A DNA stretch of 64,000 nt from Populus alba (lineage: Eukaryota > Streptophyta > Magnoliopsida > Malpighiales > Salicaceae): the NCBI RefSeq assembly GCF_005239225.2, contig NC_133297.1, positions 20,634,147 through 20,698,146 on the forward strand, in the 5' to 3' direction. The position numbers and the translations under genes are program-made. The notes beneath the pieces are model-generated. The model had not been told where the DNA came from. It worked only from the letters and a program-made list of their open reading frames with translations, and did no database searches. Shown here one piece after another: positions 12,698 to 23,590 of this stretch; positions within the stretch are counted from its first letter, which is position 1; the number at the start of each line of letters is the position of its first letter.

Positions 12698-13269
12698 GAA
12701 GGTGGAGAGAGAGGATGACCCATCTTCTTCCAAAAATAGCAGCTGCATGTCGTTCTTCTCTCCCTCTTTCACAACAGAACTTAAATCAAACGCAGTAGAG
12801 AGTGCTTGTAAACGTGAAGAGGGAAAGATGAGACCTTGAGAGAAGAGTGGACAGTTAAAGGAAAGAAAAAGAGGGCTGGAAAACGTGAGAAGAAGAAGGA
12901 GGAGAACCAACAGGAGAGGAGAAAAGAATAGTGTCAAACCCTCTCAATACTTAGTTTTAAATTCAGAAGGTATGGGTCATGAAAACTCCCTTCCTCTTCC
13001 CCTTAAGACCAGAAACAGAAATGAAGAAGAAAACCCTAAGAAAAATTGATCTAAGATCTAAGCCAGCTGTGAAGGAAACTGAAATTAACTAGGAGAACAA
13101 GGAAACTGAAGTGAAATGAAGCCAATTTCAGAACATGTAACAAAGAAAAAATAAATAAAAATGGAGAGAATAACAAATCAAGGTAGACGGCCTGGCTTTA
13201 GAGCTATGGGGGTTGGGCCAGCATGCATATGTGCTTTCATACGGGCTGGGGGTTTCACTGATGCTGAAA

Positions 13270-13660
13270 TTTGTGTTTTCCTGTTGGGGTTTGTTGAAAG
13301 ATTATAGGCTGTAATTGATGTGTTCTGCTGGGGTTTTGTTAGGCTGAAATTAGTGTGTTCTACTGGGGTTTTATTGTGTTGTAATTAATATGTTCTGCTT
13401 AGGGTTTACTATGCTAAAATTTATGTTTTCTGTTAGGGTTTGTTGAAAAAGATTATAGGCGTAATTGAGGTTTGTTGGGCTGAATTAGTTGTGTTCTGCT
13501 GGGGTTTTATTGTGCTGTAATTAATGTGTTCTACTGGGGTTTTGTTGTGCTGAAATTAATGTGTTCTGCTGTGATGTTGTTGTGCTGAAATTAATGTGTT
13601 TTGCTGGAATTTATTGAAAGATTTATATGCTGTAATTGATGGTTCATGTGTGTGTTCTCC
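13270..13660 (+). repeat. Tandem array, about 35-bp units
   Basis: Units of the form TGTGTTCTGCTGGGGTTTTGTTGTGCTGAAATTAA recur with drift about ten times. The same array is at 34520-34790 and inverted at 22470-22690. It lies in the transcribed leader of the LTR. Confidence 0.8.
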
Positions 13661-13719
13661 TGGAAATTTTTGTTGAATGAGATATGTGCTGAAATTGATG
13701 GTTCTGAAATGTGAGTTGT

Positions 13720-13960
13720 GCAGCAAAATTTTGTTTCGCTGCCGAAACCGAGCCTTCTGCAGCGAATTAATATTCGCTGCTGATTTGTGTATTGTGCACA
13801 CGCGGAATTTTGTTTGCGTTGCGTACGAGGCAACTGGAACCTCCTGCAGTGAAATTTCTGTTTCGGCTGCCGCAACTTGAACCTCCTGCAGCGAATTGAT
13901 ATTCGTTGCCAGATTTATGTGTTGTGCAGCGAAATCATTCTGTAATTTCGGCCGAGTTAG
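13720..13960 (+). repeat. 76-bp-type array, short version
   Basis: About three degenerate copies of the unit seen in eight copies at 21830-22460, with GCAGCGAATTAATATTCGCTG and GCAGCGAAATT/TTTCGCTGCC inverted pairs. Confidence 0.75.
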
Positions 13961-16900
13961 TGCGTTGTTGCAGGGAAACTGTGCACCAACAGCGATGCAG
14001 TGTGTCGGGCTGTCCTTAAGGGGTTTCCGAATTGGGCAGCTGTGGCAAAATAGTTCTCGCTGCGAATTGGGCAGCGTAACCAGTTCTCGCTGCCTGGATG
14101 ATTTCTACAATAAGCCTCTAGGCAGGAATGACTTAAATGCTAGTAACAATTTCATGATATGATGGTGTAAAATATGGAACACTTGAATGTGAACATATGA
14201 ACTCTTGAAATAAGTGTGATGATGAATAATGATTCAAAAATAAAATAAATACAATTGTGCTGATTTGTGAACCAATATTGATGTCTTAGTGGTGCGGTCG
14301 GGATGGACCATCATCAAGACAAGAACAACCACAGGTGGAGAGCAGGTAGGTGACTTGCACCTTTTTCTTTTCATACCGTTGAATATTGAAATATTTAACT
14401 TGAGTATTTATCATATTGTTAGAACCGATATTAGATTTGTCGAACGTTTAAATGTTGACAAATGGTTGATTAGCTTCGGCTAATGGCATCCGCATGGATG
14501 GCCGGGATAAAGGATGATTAGCTTTGGCTAATGACATGCCGGTTGATGGCCGGGATAAAGGAATGATTTTTTGGTTGTGATGCAGAAATCCTGGGAAATC
14601 GGCAGCGATGCAGTTTCTGTTGTCGATTCTAAGATCAGGCAGCGACGCAGCCTCGCTATGGCATCCGGACGATGGTTGGGACAAAATGAATGATTAGTTT
14701 CGGCGGAATGACATCCAAAAACTTGTGTATCATATATGTACTACTAGCTTTATATCAAAATACATGAAGAAAATATAAATGTTAATGCTTCATTTAACTG
14801 CCAAATCGTTAGTTACCATTATTTTATTATTAAATATTTGCATTCTCTTAAATGTTTTGTACTGCTGCGAGGGATGTCACACAACGAATGTCTAGGAAAC
14901 GCCGATACTCAGGGAAACCTACTTTTGCAAGGAACTATGTAGATGCATTTCTAAATCACAATGTATTTTGTATGGATCAATGTACTGAATGTTATAGACT
15001 TTTATTAGATCCTTTTTGTTTAAAATTGTTGATGTTATTAGTAGGATAGGAATGCAAATCATGTCTATGTATATATTTTTATATGAACTTCAAATCATAC
15101 ACAACCTTAATATTACGTGTTTGTGTAAGAATCACTTTTAATGAAATTTGATTGTATGGATTGTATTTTGATGATGTGAGGATTCAGATTCACTGATTGC
15201 CGACACCATGTGTATTAAGTATATAGTATAAAAAAAATTAATGTTGTCTTGGGCTTGGAAAGCCCGGGTTGTTCACTTTGGTTCTCAAGAATTCATAGCA
15301 TTAGCAGAAAAGAGTTTTGTAGTAATTATCCCAACTTTGTAGCATAGAGACTATTGCTGGCCCCCCACAATCATCAAGAAGTTGATCACGCAACTTTGAT
15401 GAAAGATTTTCCATAGAGGGAGGAGGTTTGTTGAAGGGGAACATTCTAATGTTGGTGTTTTGCAAAGTAAAAATGGTGCACCATCAAATCCAAATAGAGT
15501 CAGCTTTCAAATGGATATTCCATAGCTGCTTGACAAGAAAGCAATTGTTCCTTGCTTTAATATTCATCATAGACTAAGACCTCCTTCATCTTTTTGGCAA
15601 GCAAACATTCTTCCAAGCAACCAAAGCTGATGTATTCCTGACTGTACTACCAGTCCAAAGGAAGTTCCTGCAAAACAAGTGATTTGATTGAGTAACACAT
15701 CTTTGGCATGGGAAAATACTAAGCCAAATTGAACCATTCAAATAGCACAGAGCCAATAATTCCAGCCGCAACATAGGATAAGTGCTTGCCCATGCCAGCT
15801 TTGAATAAAACAGTTTCAAGTTGGTGCCATTGAGAGGATAGAACTGACTATCTAGAGCCTGTGAGGGCTGAGGGGGACCGCCCAAGGTATTTGAAAGGAA
15901 AGCTACCTTCGAGAACCCAAAGTCTTGGGGATATTTTGCTTCAAGCTGTCACGATGCCACCAAAATATATAAAGGATTTCGTTGCATTGATATAAAGTCC
16001 TGAGGTTCAGCCAAAAGCATGAAGCTGCTCAACAAGAATTTGGATAGAAGGGCAATCCCCATGACATAATAAGAGAACATCATCAGCAAATGCAAGGTGA
16101 CATATATGATGAGGTGCACACTTTGGGTGGAAGTGAAAGCTTGTTGGAGTGGCCATTCCCAGCATTCGGAGAATATTCCATACATATTAGGAATAGATAT
16201 GGAGATAGCAGGGTCACCTTGTCGAACTCCACATTTCCCAGGGAAGAACCATTAAAGATTGCCATTGAACACAATAGAGTATGAAAGGTTTCCACACATA
16301 GCATCACTAGATGGACAAATCTCTAGGGAAGCCTAATAGTTAGAGAAGAGCTCTGAGAAAAAGGTCCATTGCACCAAGTCGAATGCTTTCTTGAAGTCAA
16401 CTTTGATGAGGCATCGGGGGAGTCCTCTTCCTACCATAATGCGGAGTAATTCCTATATGTCAGATTATGTTATCAATCATGCTTCTTCACCAAGGAAAGT
16501 TGTTTTGGGATGGATTAATGATGCCTTGAAGGGCACGTTCAGCCTTCCTGCAAATAATTTTCGAGATTACTTTATAAATCACATTGCAACATGAGATGGG
16601 CTGAAAATCATTCGTAGAGTTAACATTAGCAGATTTTGGAACCAGAGCAATAATAGAATGATTGATCTGCTTTAAAATCCGTCCAGAGGAAAAGAAATCC
16701 TGGACTGCTGCACATAAATCAGCTCCCATAATATCCCAAGACTGTTTGAAGAAGAGAGAAGAGAATCCATCAGGACCAGAAGCTTCATTGTTTCCAACGC
16801 TAAATAGAGCTTCCTTAATGGCTTCATTGGTGATGGGAGCTAGAAGAAAATCAGATTGATTATCATCAAGACAAGGGCCACTGTGAACAACTTTCTCATC

Positions 16901-18199
16901 AATAAGAGATACAGTCGATGAAGTGCCAAGGAGACTTTGATAGAAATGAACAAATTCAACACCAACTTCATCTATAGTGGTAGTTAGATCCCCATTGCTG
17001 CATTGAAGAGCAGGAATAAAGTTTTTCCTATGCTTGTGACTCATCAAAGCATGAAAGAAACTTGTACCTCTATCACTGTCCTTGAAGAAAAGTGCACTTT
17101 CAGCTTATGAGAGAAGAAAAGCTTTCTCAACATATTAAGATTAATAGATTGATCTTTACTGCGTTCACCCTGTTGAGAGGAGAGATATATCATCTCTTGA
17201 TCATGCAAAAAGCTGTGATGTGCTCCAAGTCAACCTCCATTCTAGCAACTCTCTCTGAGATGTGACTGTAATGCAACTTATTCAGGCTCTTTAGGGGTTG
17301 CTTTAGTGATTTTAAGCTTCTTGACAAGACAAACATGGGAGTGCCTTCAACTGGGAGTTGCATCCATAAAAATTAAGCCTGCATATTCCGGGTGTTCAAC
17401 ACATATTGAAGAACTTAAATGGGCGACAACCTGGGGACAATTGCTCACCAATGTGAAAATATGGGCTCTAAATGGTTAGAGAAAGCTCCTGGTGGTTGAA
17501 AATGGACATAGGAAGTGAGTTGAAGATTGTTCCATGAAGAATTGGCAAGGACACGATCAATTTTAGTCTAAACAGTCCCATTGGACCAAGTATAATGATA
17601 GCCAGTGTAGTTGAGATCTAAAAAGCCCAAGCTCTAAGCAGCATGCTCTTGAAATCAGAAACTTCATAGGGAAGAGACCGGTTCACCATTATATTGTCAT
17701 TCCTGAGATAAAATGGAATTGAAATCTCCCAACACAAGCCAGGACAGTTGGAAGGCCCATGACTTAAGACCATCCCACAGAGTTCTACGGGCTGTAATGG
17801 TATTGTAACCATAAACAAATGAAGCAACAAAAGTAAGATGAGTAGATAAGCATTAAATGGAAACATGTATAAATTGGGTAAAAGAATCAAGCACGTCAAC
17901 ATGAACAGTAGAAGGATTCCATAATACAACCACTCTAGCTGTGCTAGCAGCTTCCACATTAGAGGCTAGTTTCCAGCGCTTCAACTGAAACCTGTGCATA
18001 AACTGAAGCTTGGAAGAAACCAATTTGGTCTCTAGGAGATCGCATACATCAAACTTATGTTTTTGCATAAGACGAGCCATCTCATGCTGTTTCAGAGGGC
18101 TGTTAAGCCCTCTGACATTCCAACTGAATAACAACATTACATAGGTAAGGGTGGAGGGGGTACCCTACCACTCCCAGATGCTCTAGATGAAATCTTTTT

Positions 18200-19923
18200 C
18201 TAACCACACATGGTGGTTGTACCAACAGGAACTACATGAGGATCTTTCCTGTGCAGGACTGCTCCAACTAATTCCTTCCCATTATTTATGATGCGGGGGT
18301 TGCACTCAGAGGTACAAATACCTCCTGAAGATGAGATAACAGGTGCTTTACCTTTAGGGGGGGTGGTTGGAACCTGATCAGCTACATGTGTGGCACCAAC
18401 AGGTATTCCAGGAGATTTCCTTGCTTTCTTGCTTTTAACAACTTCCCATCCATTAGAGGCCATTGCAGCTTCAATGGTCATAGGGTCATAATTTTGTGAA
18501 GTCTCCCCAATCTGGCCTTTAGTTTTCCCAAGGCTAGGCTCTGTAACAGTCCCTAGACGGTAAAAAACACTACGACCTCTATTTGCAGTTATAGGTGGAT
18601 TGCTTTTCTTGCCCAAAGGTTTTACCATTGGTGCAGGATGAGAGGTGCAAGTTCCCGTGTTGTGCCCAAGGACTTTACACAACTTGCAAAATCTAGGAAG
18701 CGTCTCATATATCACCGATTGATTCAGAATGGCTCCATTTGGCAAGTTAATGACAATAAAGGATTTGAGATCAGTAAGTAAATCCATTTCTACAAAGACT
18801 CTAGCATAGGAAATTCTTGACATGCTAAAGGTGAGCTGGTCACTTTGTATAGGCATGCCTAATTTGCTAGCAATCTTAGAGAGGCATCTAGGAGACCAGC
18901 ATTTTAACGGCAGGTTAGGGAATTTAACCCATACAGGAACACAAGACATCTCATCAGTTCCAAAATCAAAGTACTCTGGCATAACTTTAAGAATCAGTGG
19001 CCGACCATATATCAAGTAAGGACCATTAGTAAGAACAACAAGTTTATCATCAACATTTTTGAATCTGTAGACTAACCAGCCAGATTCATGGATAGCCAAA
19101 GAGGCTTCACACTTCCAAGAACTTGATATAATATTATTTAAAAGCCTTTAAAACCTCAGGTGACTTTCCAACAACATAAGCCCACAATACATAATTGCCA
19201 TACATCATAATTATTATCTAAATCATCAAGAGACAAATCATAGGGTAAATCATTGCAAGAAGATGAGAAATGCGGTAATCTAGGACCTGTGATAGTGTTG
19301 CAATTGGATGCAAATAAATCTTACCATTTCTCAACAGGTGTAGGAGAATGAGAGGTGCCTGAATGAGAATCTTCTGGAGGTGAGGAGACTACATTTGTGA
19401 GATTGTGATCCACCATGGTGACACATGGGATGCTTTGCTAGAGAGCAGGCCCAGGGGTGGGTCCCTTCTTTGTTGAAGTAGCCACTAGTACAACTGATTG
19501 CCTAGAAGGATAGAAGGGTGAACCCCTCGAAGCATTGTGAAGAGTTGCATTGAGGTTATTTCCTGTAGAAGGTGGTGCAGGTGAGTGGAAAAACTTTGAA
19601 CTTCCTCCAGATGCAGAATAATCCACTTCATCTTCATCATAGTCATCATCATCAGAACAGTCCTCAACAATCACATGATCAGGAGTAGAGGGGGAAGAGA
19701 CAATCAGTTGAGGGGCATATCCTTCCTCAACAAAAATTATAAATTTATCAAGGCTGGACCCACCAACCACCGTTGTAGGAGGGGGGGTGGTGGTCAAAGG
19801 GGATGAGAGAAGAGGGGAGGAGGAAAGGGGGGCAACCAGAGCAAGAACAGAGTTTTCGGGTAAGTCTACCTTGGGTTGTTGTTGAAGAGGTGGTCGACGG
19901 GTATTTCGCTTGTTTTTGGCCAT
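18200..19923 (-). pseudogene. LINE ORF1 (DUF4283 RNA-binding protein), frameshifted
   Basis: ORF1 proteins of plant L1 elements bind element RNA. The first ATG is at 19923 (MAKNKRNTRRPP), followed by a low-complexity Ser/Pro/Asp-rich stretch. A frame change between about 19438 and 19099 leads into the DUF4283 domain (SGWLVYRFKNVDDKLVVL, VPVWVKFPNLPLKCWS) and a zinc knuckle CKLCKVLGHNTGTC (CX2CX4HX4C) near 18690-18650. The C-terminal tail is basic with a KSKKARK run. It ends 63 bp before ORF2, in the usual order for such elements. Confidence 0.87.
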
Positions 19924-20070
19924 GAAGAAAGTATAAAGCAGAAGATGAGCATGAAGGGGGGGAGCTACAGTAACCGGAAATTCAAATTTGAGCTGGCGCC
20001 ATGAACAAAGAAAACTATTTCCGTGGGGGAAGGAGAGCTTCTCTCTCTTGTTTCTCGCTCAAGGCTCGAC

Positions 20071-20087
20071 TGTATTAGTGTAATCTT
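20071..20087. repeat. LINE target-site duplication, right copy
   Basis: Exact repeat of TGTATTAGTGTAATCTT at 10862-10878, next to the LINE 5' end. Confidence 0.9.
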
Positions 20088-20590
20088 AAGTATCCTAGAT
20101 GGGTCCAACGCCCATACTTGAAAAAAAATTAGGAATTTAGTGTCGCGGGACGACGTCAAATGATGAATTAGCCTCCTAAGAGGTATTGAAAAGGAAAGGG
20201 TTTTGAGTATAATCATAAAGTTATGATTATAAGGTTCAGGCGTCGCCACCTATAATTATGGTTACTATGAAACCTATAGTCTGTGAGAGTTCGGATAAGG
20301 GACTGGTTGTGCAAGAGGAAGACTTGTCACCCCAGTGCACCTTACTTAAGGTACGCTACATTGTTATTTGATTGTTTTTCTAACTCAAGTATCTATTCAT
20401 TGATCTTTCACTAAGGTCTAAAGCAGATCTTCCTTTGTGAGAGAGTCTCTACCTTATTAGGTTAAATCTTGATCATTCTAAGGTTTAAATTTATCATCAC
20501 ATTTGTTTCTTTGTATCTTCAATACCTAAGATTATACTTAATTGTGTAGTTTTACACTTTAAATATTAAAGTCTAAAGCTACATCTTAAC
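20088..20590 (-). repeat. Probable Tat/Ogre-type LTR sequence, part 1, minus orientation
   Basis: Contains the inverted form of GGTGGCGAC (CGTCGCCACC at about 20229-20238), a block also seen near the 3' end of the Tat-type LTR at 49698-51994. No coding sequence. The assignment is by short shared blocks and general composition only. Confidence 0.4.
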
Positions 20591-20992
20591 TGTAACAACC
20601 CGGCTTTCCAAGCCCAAAACAACAGTAAATTTTTTTATATATATATATTTAATACACATGGTGCCGGTAATCAAAGAACTTGAATCCTCACATCATCAAA
20701 ATACAATTCATACAATCAACATTTCATTTAAAAGCGAATCTTACACAAACACATAATATTAAGTTGCATGATTTGAAGTTCATATTAAAAATATATACAT
20801 AGACATGAGTTTGCATTCTTATCCTACTAATAGCCATCACAATTTTAAACAAAAAGGATCTAATAAAAGTTATACATTCAATACATTGATCCATACAAAA
20901 TACATTGTAATTTAGAATGCATCTACATAATTCCTTGCAAAAGTAGGTTCCCGTGTATCGGGTTTCCTAGACATCTCGTTGGTGTGACGTCC

Positions 20993-21466
20993 CTGCAGCA
21001 TTACAAAACATTTAAGAGAATGCAAATACTTAATAATAAAAATAATAATAGTAACTAACAGTCTGGCAATTAAATAAAGCATTAACATTTATAATTTCTT
21101 CATGTATTTGATGTAACAACTAGTAGTACATATAGATACACAAGTTTTCAGATGCCATTCGCCGAAACTAGTCATTCATTTGTCCCGGCCATCCATCCGA
21201 ATTCCATAGCGAAAACTGTGTCGCTGCCGATTTCTGTATCGGTAGCGAAGACTGCGTCGCTGCCGATTTCTAGAATCGGCAGCAAAAACTGGGTCGCTCC
21301 CGATTTGTCCCGGCCATCCATTCAAATGCCATTAGCCGAAGCTAATCAACCTTTAATCAACATTTAAGCGTTCGACAATTTAATATCGGTTCTAACAATA
21401 TGGTAGTACTCAAGTTAAAATATTTCAAGATTCAACGTATGAAAAAGAAAGGTGCAAGTCACCTAC
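20993..21466 (-). other. Possible intron inside the LTR
   Basis: On the minus strand a strong donor-like GCAG|GTAGGTGA (exon end at 21467) is followed 474 bp later by an acceptor-like TGCTGCAG|GGACG (20993-20998). Both sites are kept in other copies: the donor at 14346 and 27116, the acceptor near 26336 and 28178. This would be a spliced leader intron; it is inferred from consensus and conservation only. Confidence 0.4.
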
Positions 21467-21829
21467 CTGCTCCACCTGTGGGTTGTTCCTGTCTTGATAA
21501 TGGTCCAATCCCGACCGCACCACCTAAGACATCAATGGTCACAAATCAGCACAGTTGTATTTATTTTATTTTTGAATCATATTCATCATCACACTTATTT
21601 CAAGAGTTCATATGTTCACATTCAAGTGTTCCATATTTTACACCATCATTCCTGCCTAAGAGGCTTATTGTAGAAATCGGCAGCGAGAACTGGTTCGCTG
21701 CGGGCTACCCAATTCTGCAGCGAGAACTGGTTCGCCGCAGGCTGCCAATTCGGCAGCGACAATTGTTTCACTGCCGGCAGCCAGTTCGGCAACGAAGACT
21801 GCATCGCTATTGGTGCCACAGTTTCGTTG

Positions 21830-22460
21830 CACAATGCACAACTCGACAGCGAATATCAATTCACTGTAGGAAGTTCAGTTTCGACAGCGAAACAGAATTT
21901 CGCTGCACAACACACAAATCGGCAGCGAATATCAATTCGTTGTAGGAGGTTCAGTTGCGGCAACGAAACAGAATTTCGCTGCAAAATACACAAATCGGTA
22001 GCGAATATCGATTCGCTGCAGGAGGTTCGGTTGTGGCAGCGAAACAGAATTTCGCTGCGCAACACACAAATCGGCAGCAAATATCAATTCGCTGCAGGAG
22101 GTTCAGTTGTGGCAGCGAAACGGAATTTCGCTGCACAATACACAAATCGGCAGCGAATATCAATTCGCTGCAGGAGGTTCGGTTTCGGCAGCGAAACAGA
22201 ATTTCGCTACGCAACACACAAATCGACAGCGAATATCAATTCGCTGTAGGAGGTTCAGTTGCGGCAGCGAAACAGAATTCCGCTGCACAATACACAAATC
22301 GGCAGCGAATATTTATTCGATGCAAAAGGCTCAGTTTCGACAGCGAAACAGAGTTTCGCTGCACAACACACAAATCGGCAGCGAATATTAATTCGTTGTA
22401 GGAGGGTTCGGTTTCGGCAGTGAAACAGAATTTTGCTGCACAACACACAAATCGAAACCA
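21830..22460 (-). repeat. 76-bp tandem array, about eight copies
   Basis: Unit starts measured at 21903, 21979 and 22055 give a period of exactly 76 bp. Each unit holds two inverted pairs, GCAGCGAAT/ATTCGCTGC and CAGCGAAAC/TTTCGCTGC, so it can form two hairpins. Apparent proteins in both strands (for example repeats of NTQIGSEYQFAAGGS) arise because 76 is not a multiple of three and all frames stay open. Confidence 0.92.
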
Positions 22461-23191
22461 TCAATTTCAGCACATAATTCTTCAACAAAATTCCAGCAGA
22501 ACACACACATGGAAAACCATCAATTACAGCATATGATCTTTCAATAAATTCCAGCAGAACACATTAATTTCAGCACAACAACATCACAACAGAATACATT
22601 AATTTCAGCAACAACATCACAGCAGAACATATTAATTTCAGCAACAACATCACAGCAGAACACATTAATTACCCAGTAGAACACACACACACATTCATGC
22701 TGGCCTACCCCATAGTTAAAGCCAGCCATCTACCATGATTTGTTAGATGTTCTGAAATTGACTTTATTTCACTTTTGTTTGCTAGTTCTCCTAGTTAATT
22801 TCAGTTTCCTTCATAGCTGGCTTAGGTCTTAGATCAATTTTTCTTAGGATTTTTCTTCTTCATTTTCGTTTATGATTTTAAAGGGAAAAGGAAGGGAGTT
22901 TCATGACCCATACCTTCTGAGTTTAACTAAGTTTGAGGAAGGTTTGACATTATTCTTTTCTCTTCAGCTGCTGGTTCTCCTCCTTCTTCTTCCTCTCACG
23001 TTTTCCAGCTCTCTTTTTCCTCTCCTCTATGCAGCTGCCCACTCCTCTCTCAAGGTCTCATCTCTCCCTCACAAGTTCACAAGGCAATCTCTACTGGTTT
23101 GATTCACGTTTCTGTTGTGAAAGGAGAAGGGAAGAACGGCATGCAGCTGCTGGTTTGGGAAGAAGATGGATCATTCTCTCTCCCCTCTTTG

Positions 23192-23199
23192 TATTTATA
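23192..23199 (-). promoter_or_regulatory. LTR TATA box, inverted
   Basis: TATTTATA on the plus strand is TATAAATA on the LTR sense strand, equivalent to 12690-12697. Confidence 0.65.
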
Positions 23200-23590
23200 C
23201 TACCCATCAAATGAAATGTGTTGTTTAGGGGTTGGTTTAGGTGTGTTCTTATCCTTGTTTGGTTTATCTAAAACCAGTTTTACCCCTCCCTCCCAGCTCT
23301 GCGTCACTGTTGATTGAGAAATCGGCAGCGAAAACTGCATCACTGCCGATTTCTACCTCGGCAGCAAAAACTGCATCGCTGCTGATCAAGAAATGGGCAG
23401 CAAAAAACTGTGTTGTTGCCGATTTCTGTATCGGTAGTGAAGGCTGCGTCGCTGCCAAATCCAGAATCGGCAACGAAAACTGCATCGCTGCCGATTTCTG
23501 CATCGACAGCGAAAACTGCATTCATCATCATCTCTCTCTCTATATATATATATATATTTTTTTTTTTTTCCTTTGGGTGTTTACATTAAC

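Larger units (their letters stand above)
12264..15275 (+). mobile_element. Solo LTR of the GCAGCGA-repeat (Tekay-like) family inside the LINE
   Basis: It runs from TGTAAACACCC to ...GGGTTGTTCA (decayed from GTTGTTACA), 3012 bp, with no internal domain. Flanks are TTTTG (12259-12263) and CTTTG (15276-15280), a 5-bp target duplication with one change. LINE coding sequence continues on both sides. Parts in order: U3 hairpin array, TATA, purine-rich leader, about 35-bp array, 76-bp-type array, and U5 with a possible intron. Unequal recombination between two LTRs probably removed the body. Confidence 0.88.
11766..18137 (-). pseudogene. LINE ORF2 (endonuclease, reverse transcriptase, zf-RVT), broken and split
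   Basis: ORF2 nicks target DNA and copies the LINE RNA. It starts at 18137 with MLLFSWNVRGLNSPLKQHEM, the standard start of the plant LINE endonuclease. RT motifs follow at 17047-16487 (NEASGPDGFSSLFFKQSWD, then NDFQPISCCNVIYKVISKI). The catalytic motif reads FADD at 16079-16090, then a LAWASTYPM/LWTGST segment at 15885-15586. The zf-RVT domain (WANVVWESW, PRHSFILWLALLKRLRTRD) follows at about 12250-12110, and an ERKNKKGF tail comes near 11900. Several frameshifts and stops inactivate it. The solo LTR at 12264-15275 splits it just before zf-RVT; the flanks read on directly (EPKGTAVPWANVVW) when it is removed. Confidence 0.88.
10879..20070 (-). mobile_element. Full-length L1-type LINE, interrupted by a solo LTR
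   Basis: Exact 17-bp target duplications bracket the element. Read on the minus strand it has a short 5' leader, ORF1 (DUF4283 and CCHC knuckle), ORF2 (endonuclease, RT, zf-RVT), a 3' region and a short A tail (TTTT at 10879-10882 on the plus strand). Without the 3012-bp LTR at 12264-15275 it is about 6.2 kb, a normal full length for plant L1 elements. Both ORFs are broken, so the copy is inactive. Confidence 0.9.
20591..23585 (-). mobile_element. Solo LTR of the GCAGCGA-repeat (Tekay-like) family, minus orientation
   Basis: 2995 bp, beginning TGTAACAACCCGG and ending GGGTGTTTACA, flanked by an exact 5-bp target duplication TTAAC (20586-20590 and 23586-23590). There is no internal domain. 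It is the best-preserved LTR of this family here: TATA box inverted at 23192-23199, hairpin arrays at 21205-21305 and 23310-23520, and a regular 76-bp array at 21830-22460. The ORFs across the arrays are repeat artefacts. Confidence 0.93.

Noticed and set aside
12217..12937. ORFs on the minus strand of the solo LTR
   Set aside because: They span the U3 hairpin array and the leader; no protein family is recognised, and the matching ORFs in other LTR copies are not conserved in frame.
21830..22460. Regular repeats that could suggest a CRISPR array
   Set aside because: The whole 76-bp unit repeats; there are no unique spacers, and the setting is a plant LTR.
21400..22510. Several overlapping 60-180-residue ORFs on both strands, resembling repetitive proteins
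   Set aside because: They follow the 76-bp tandem array. All frames stay open because of the repeat, and no known domain is present.
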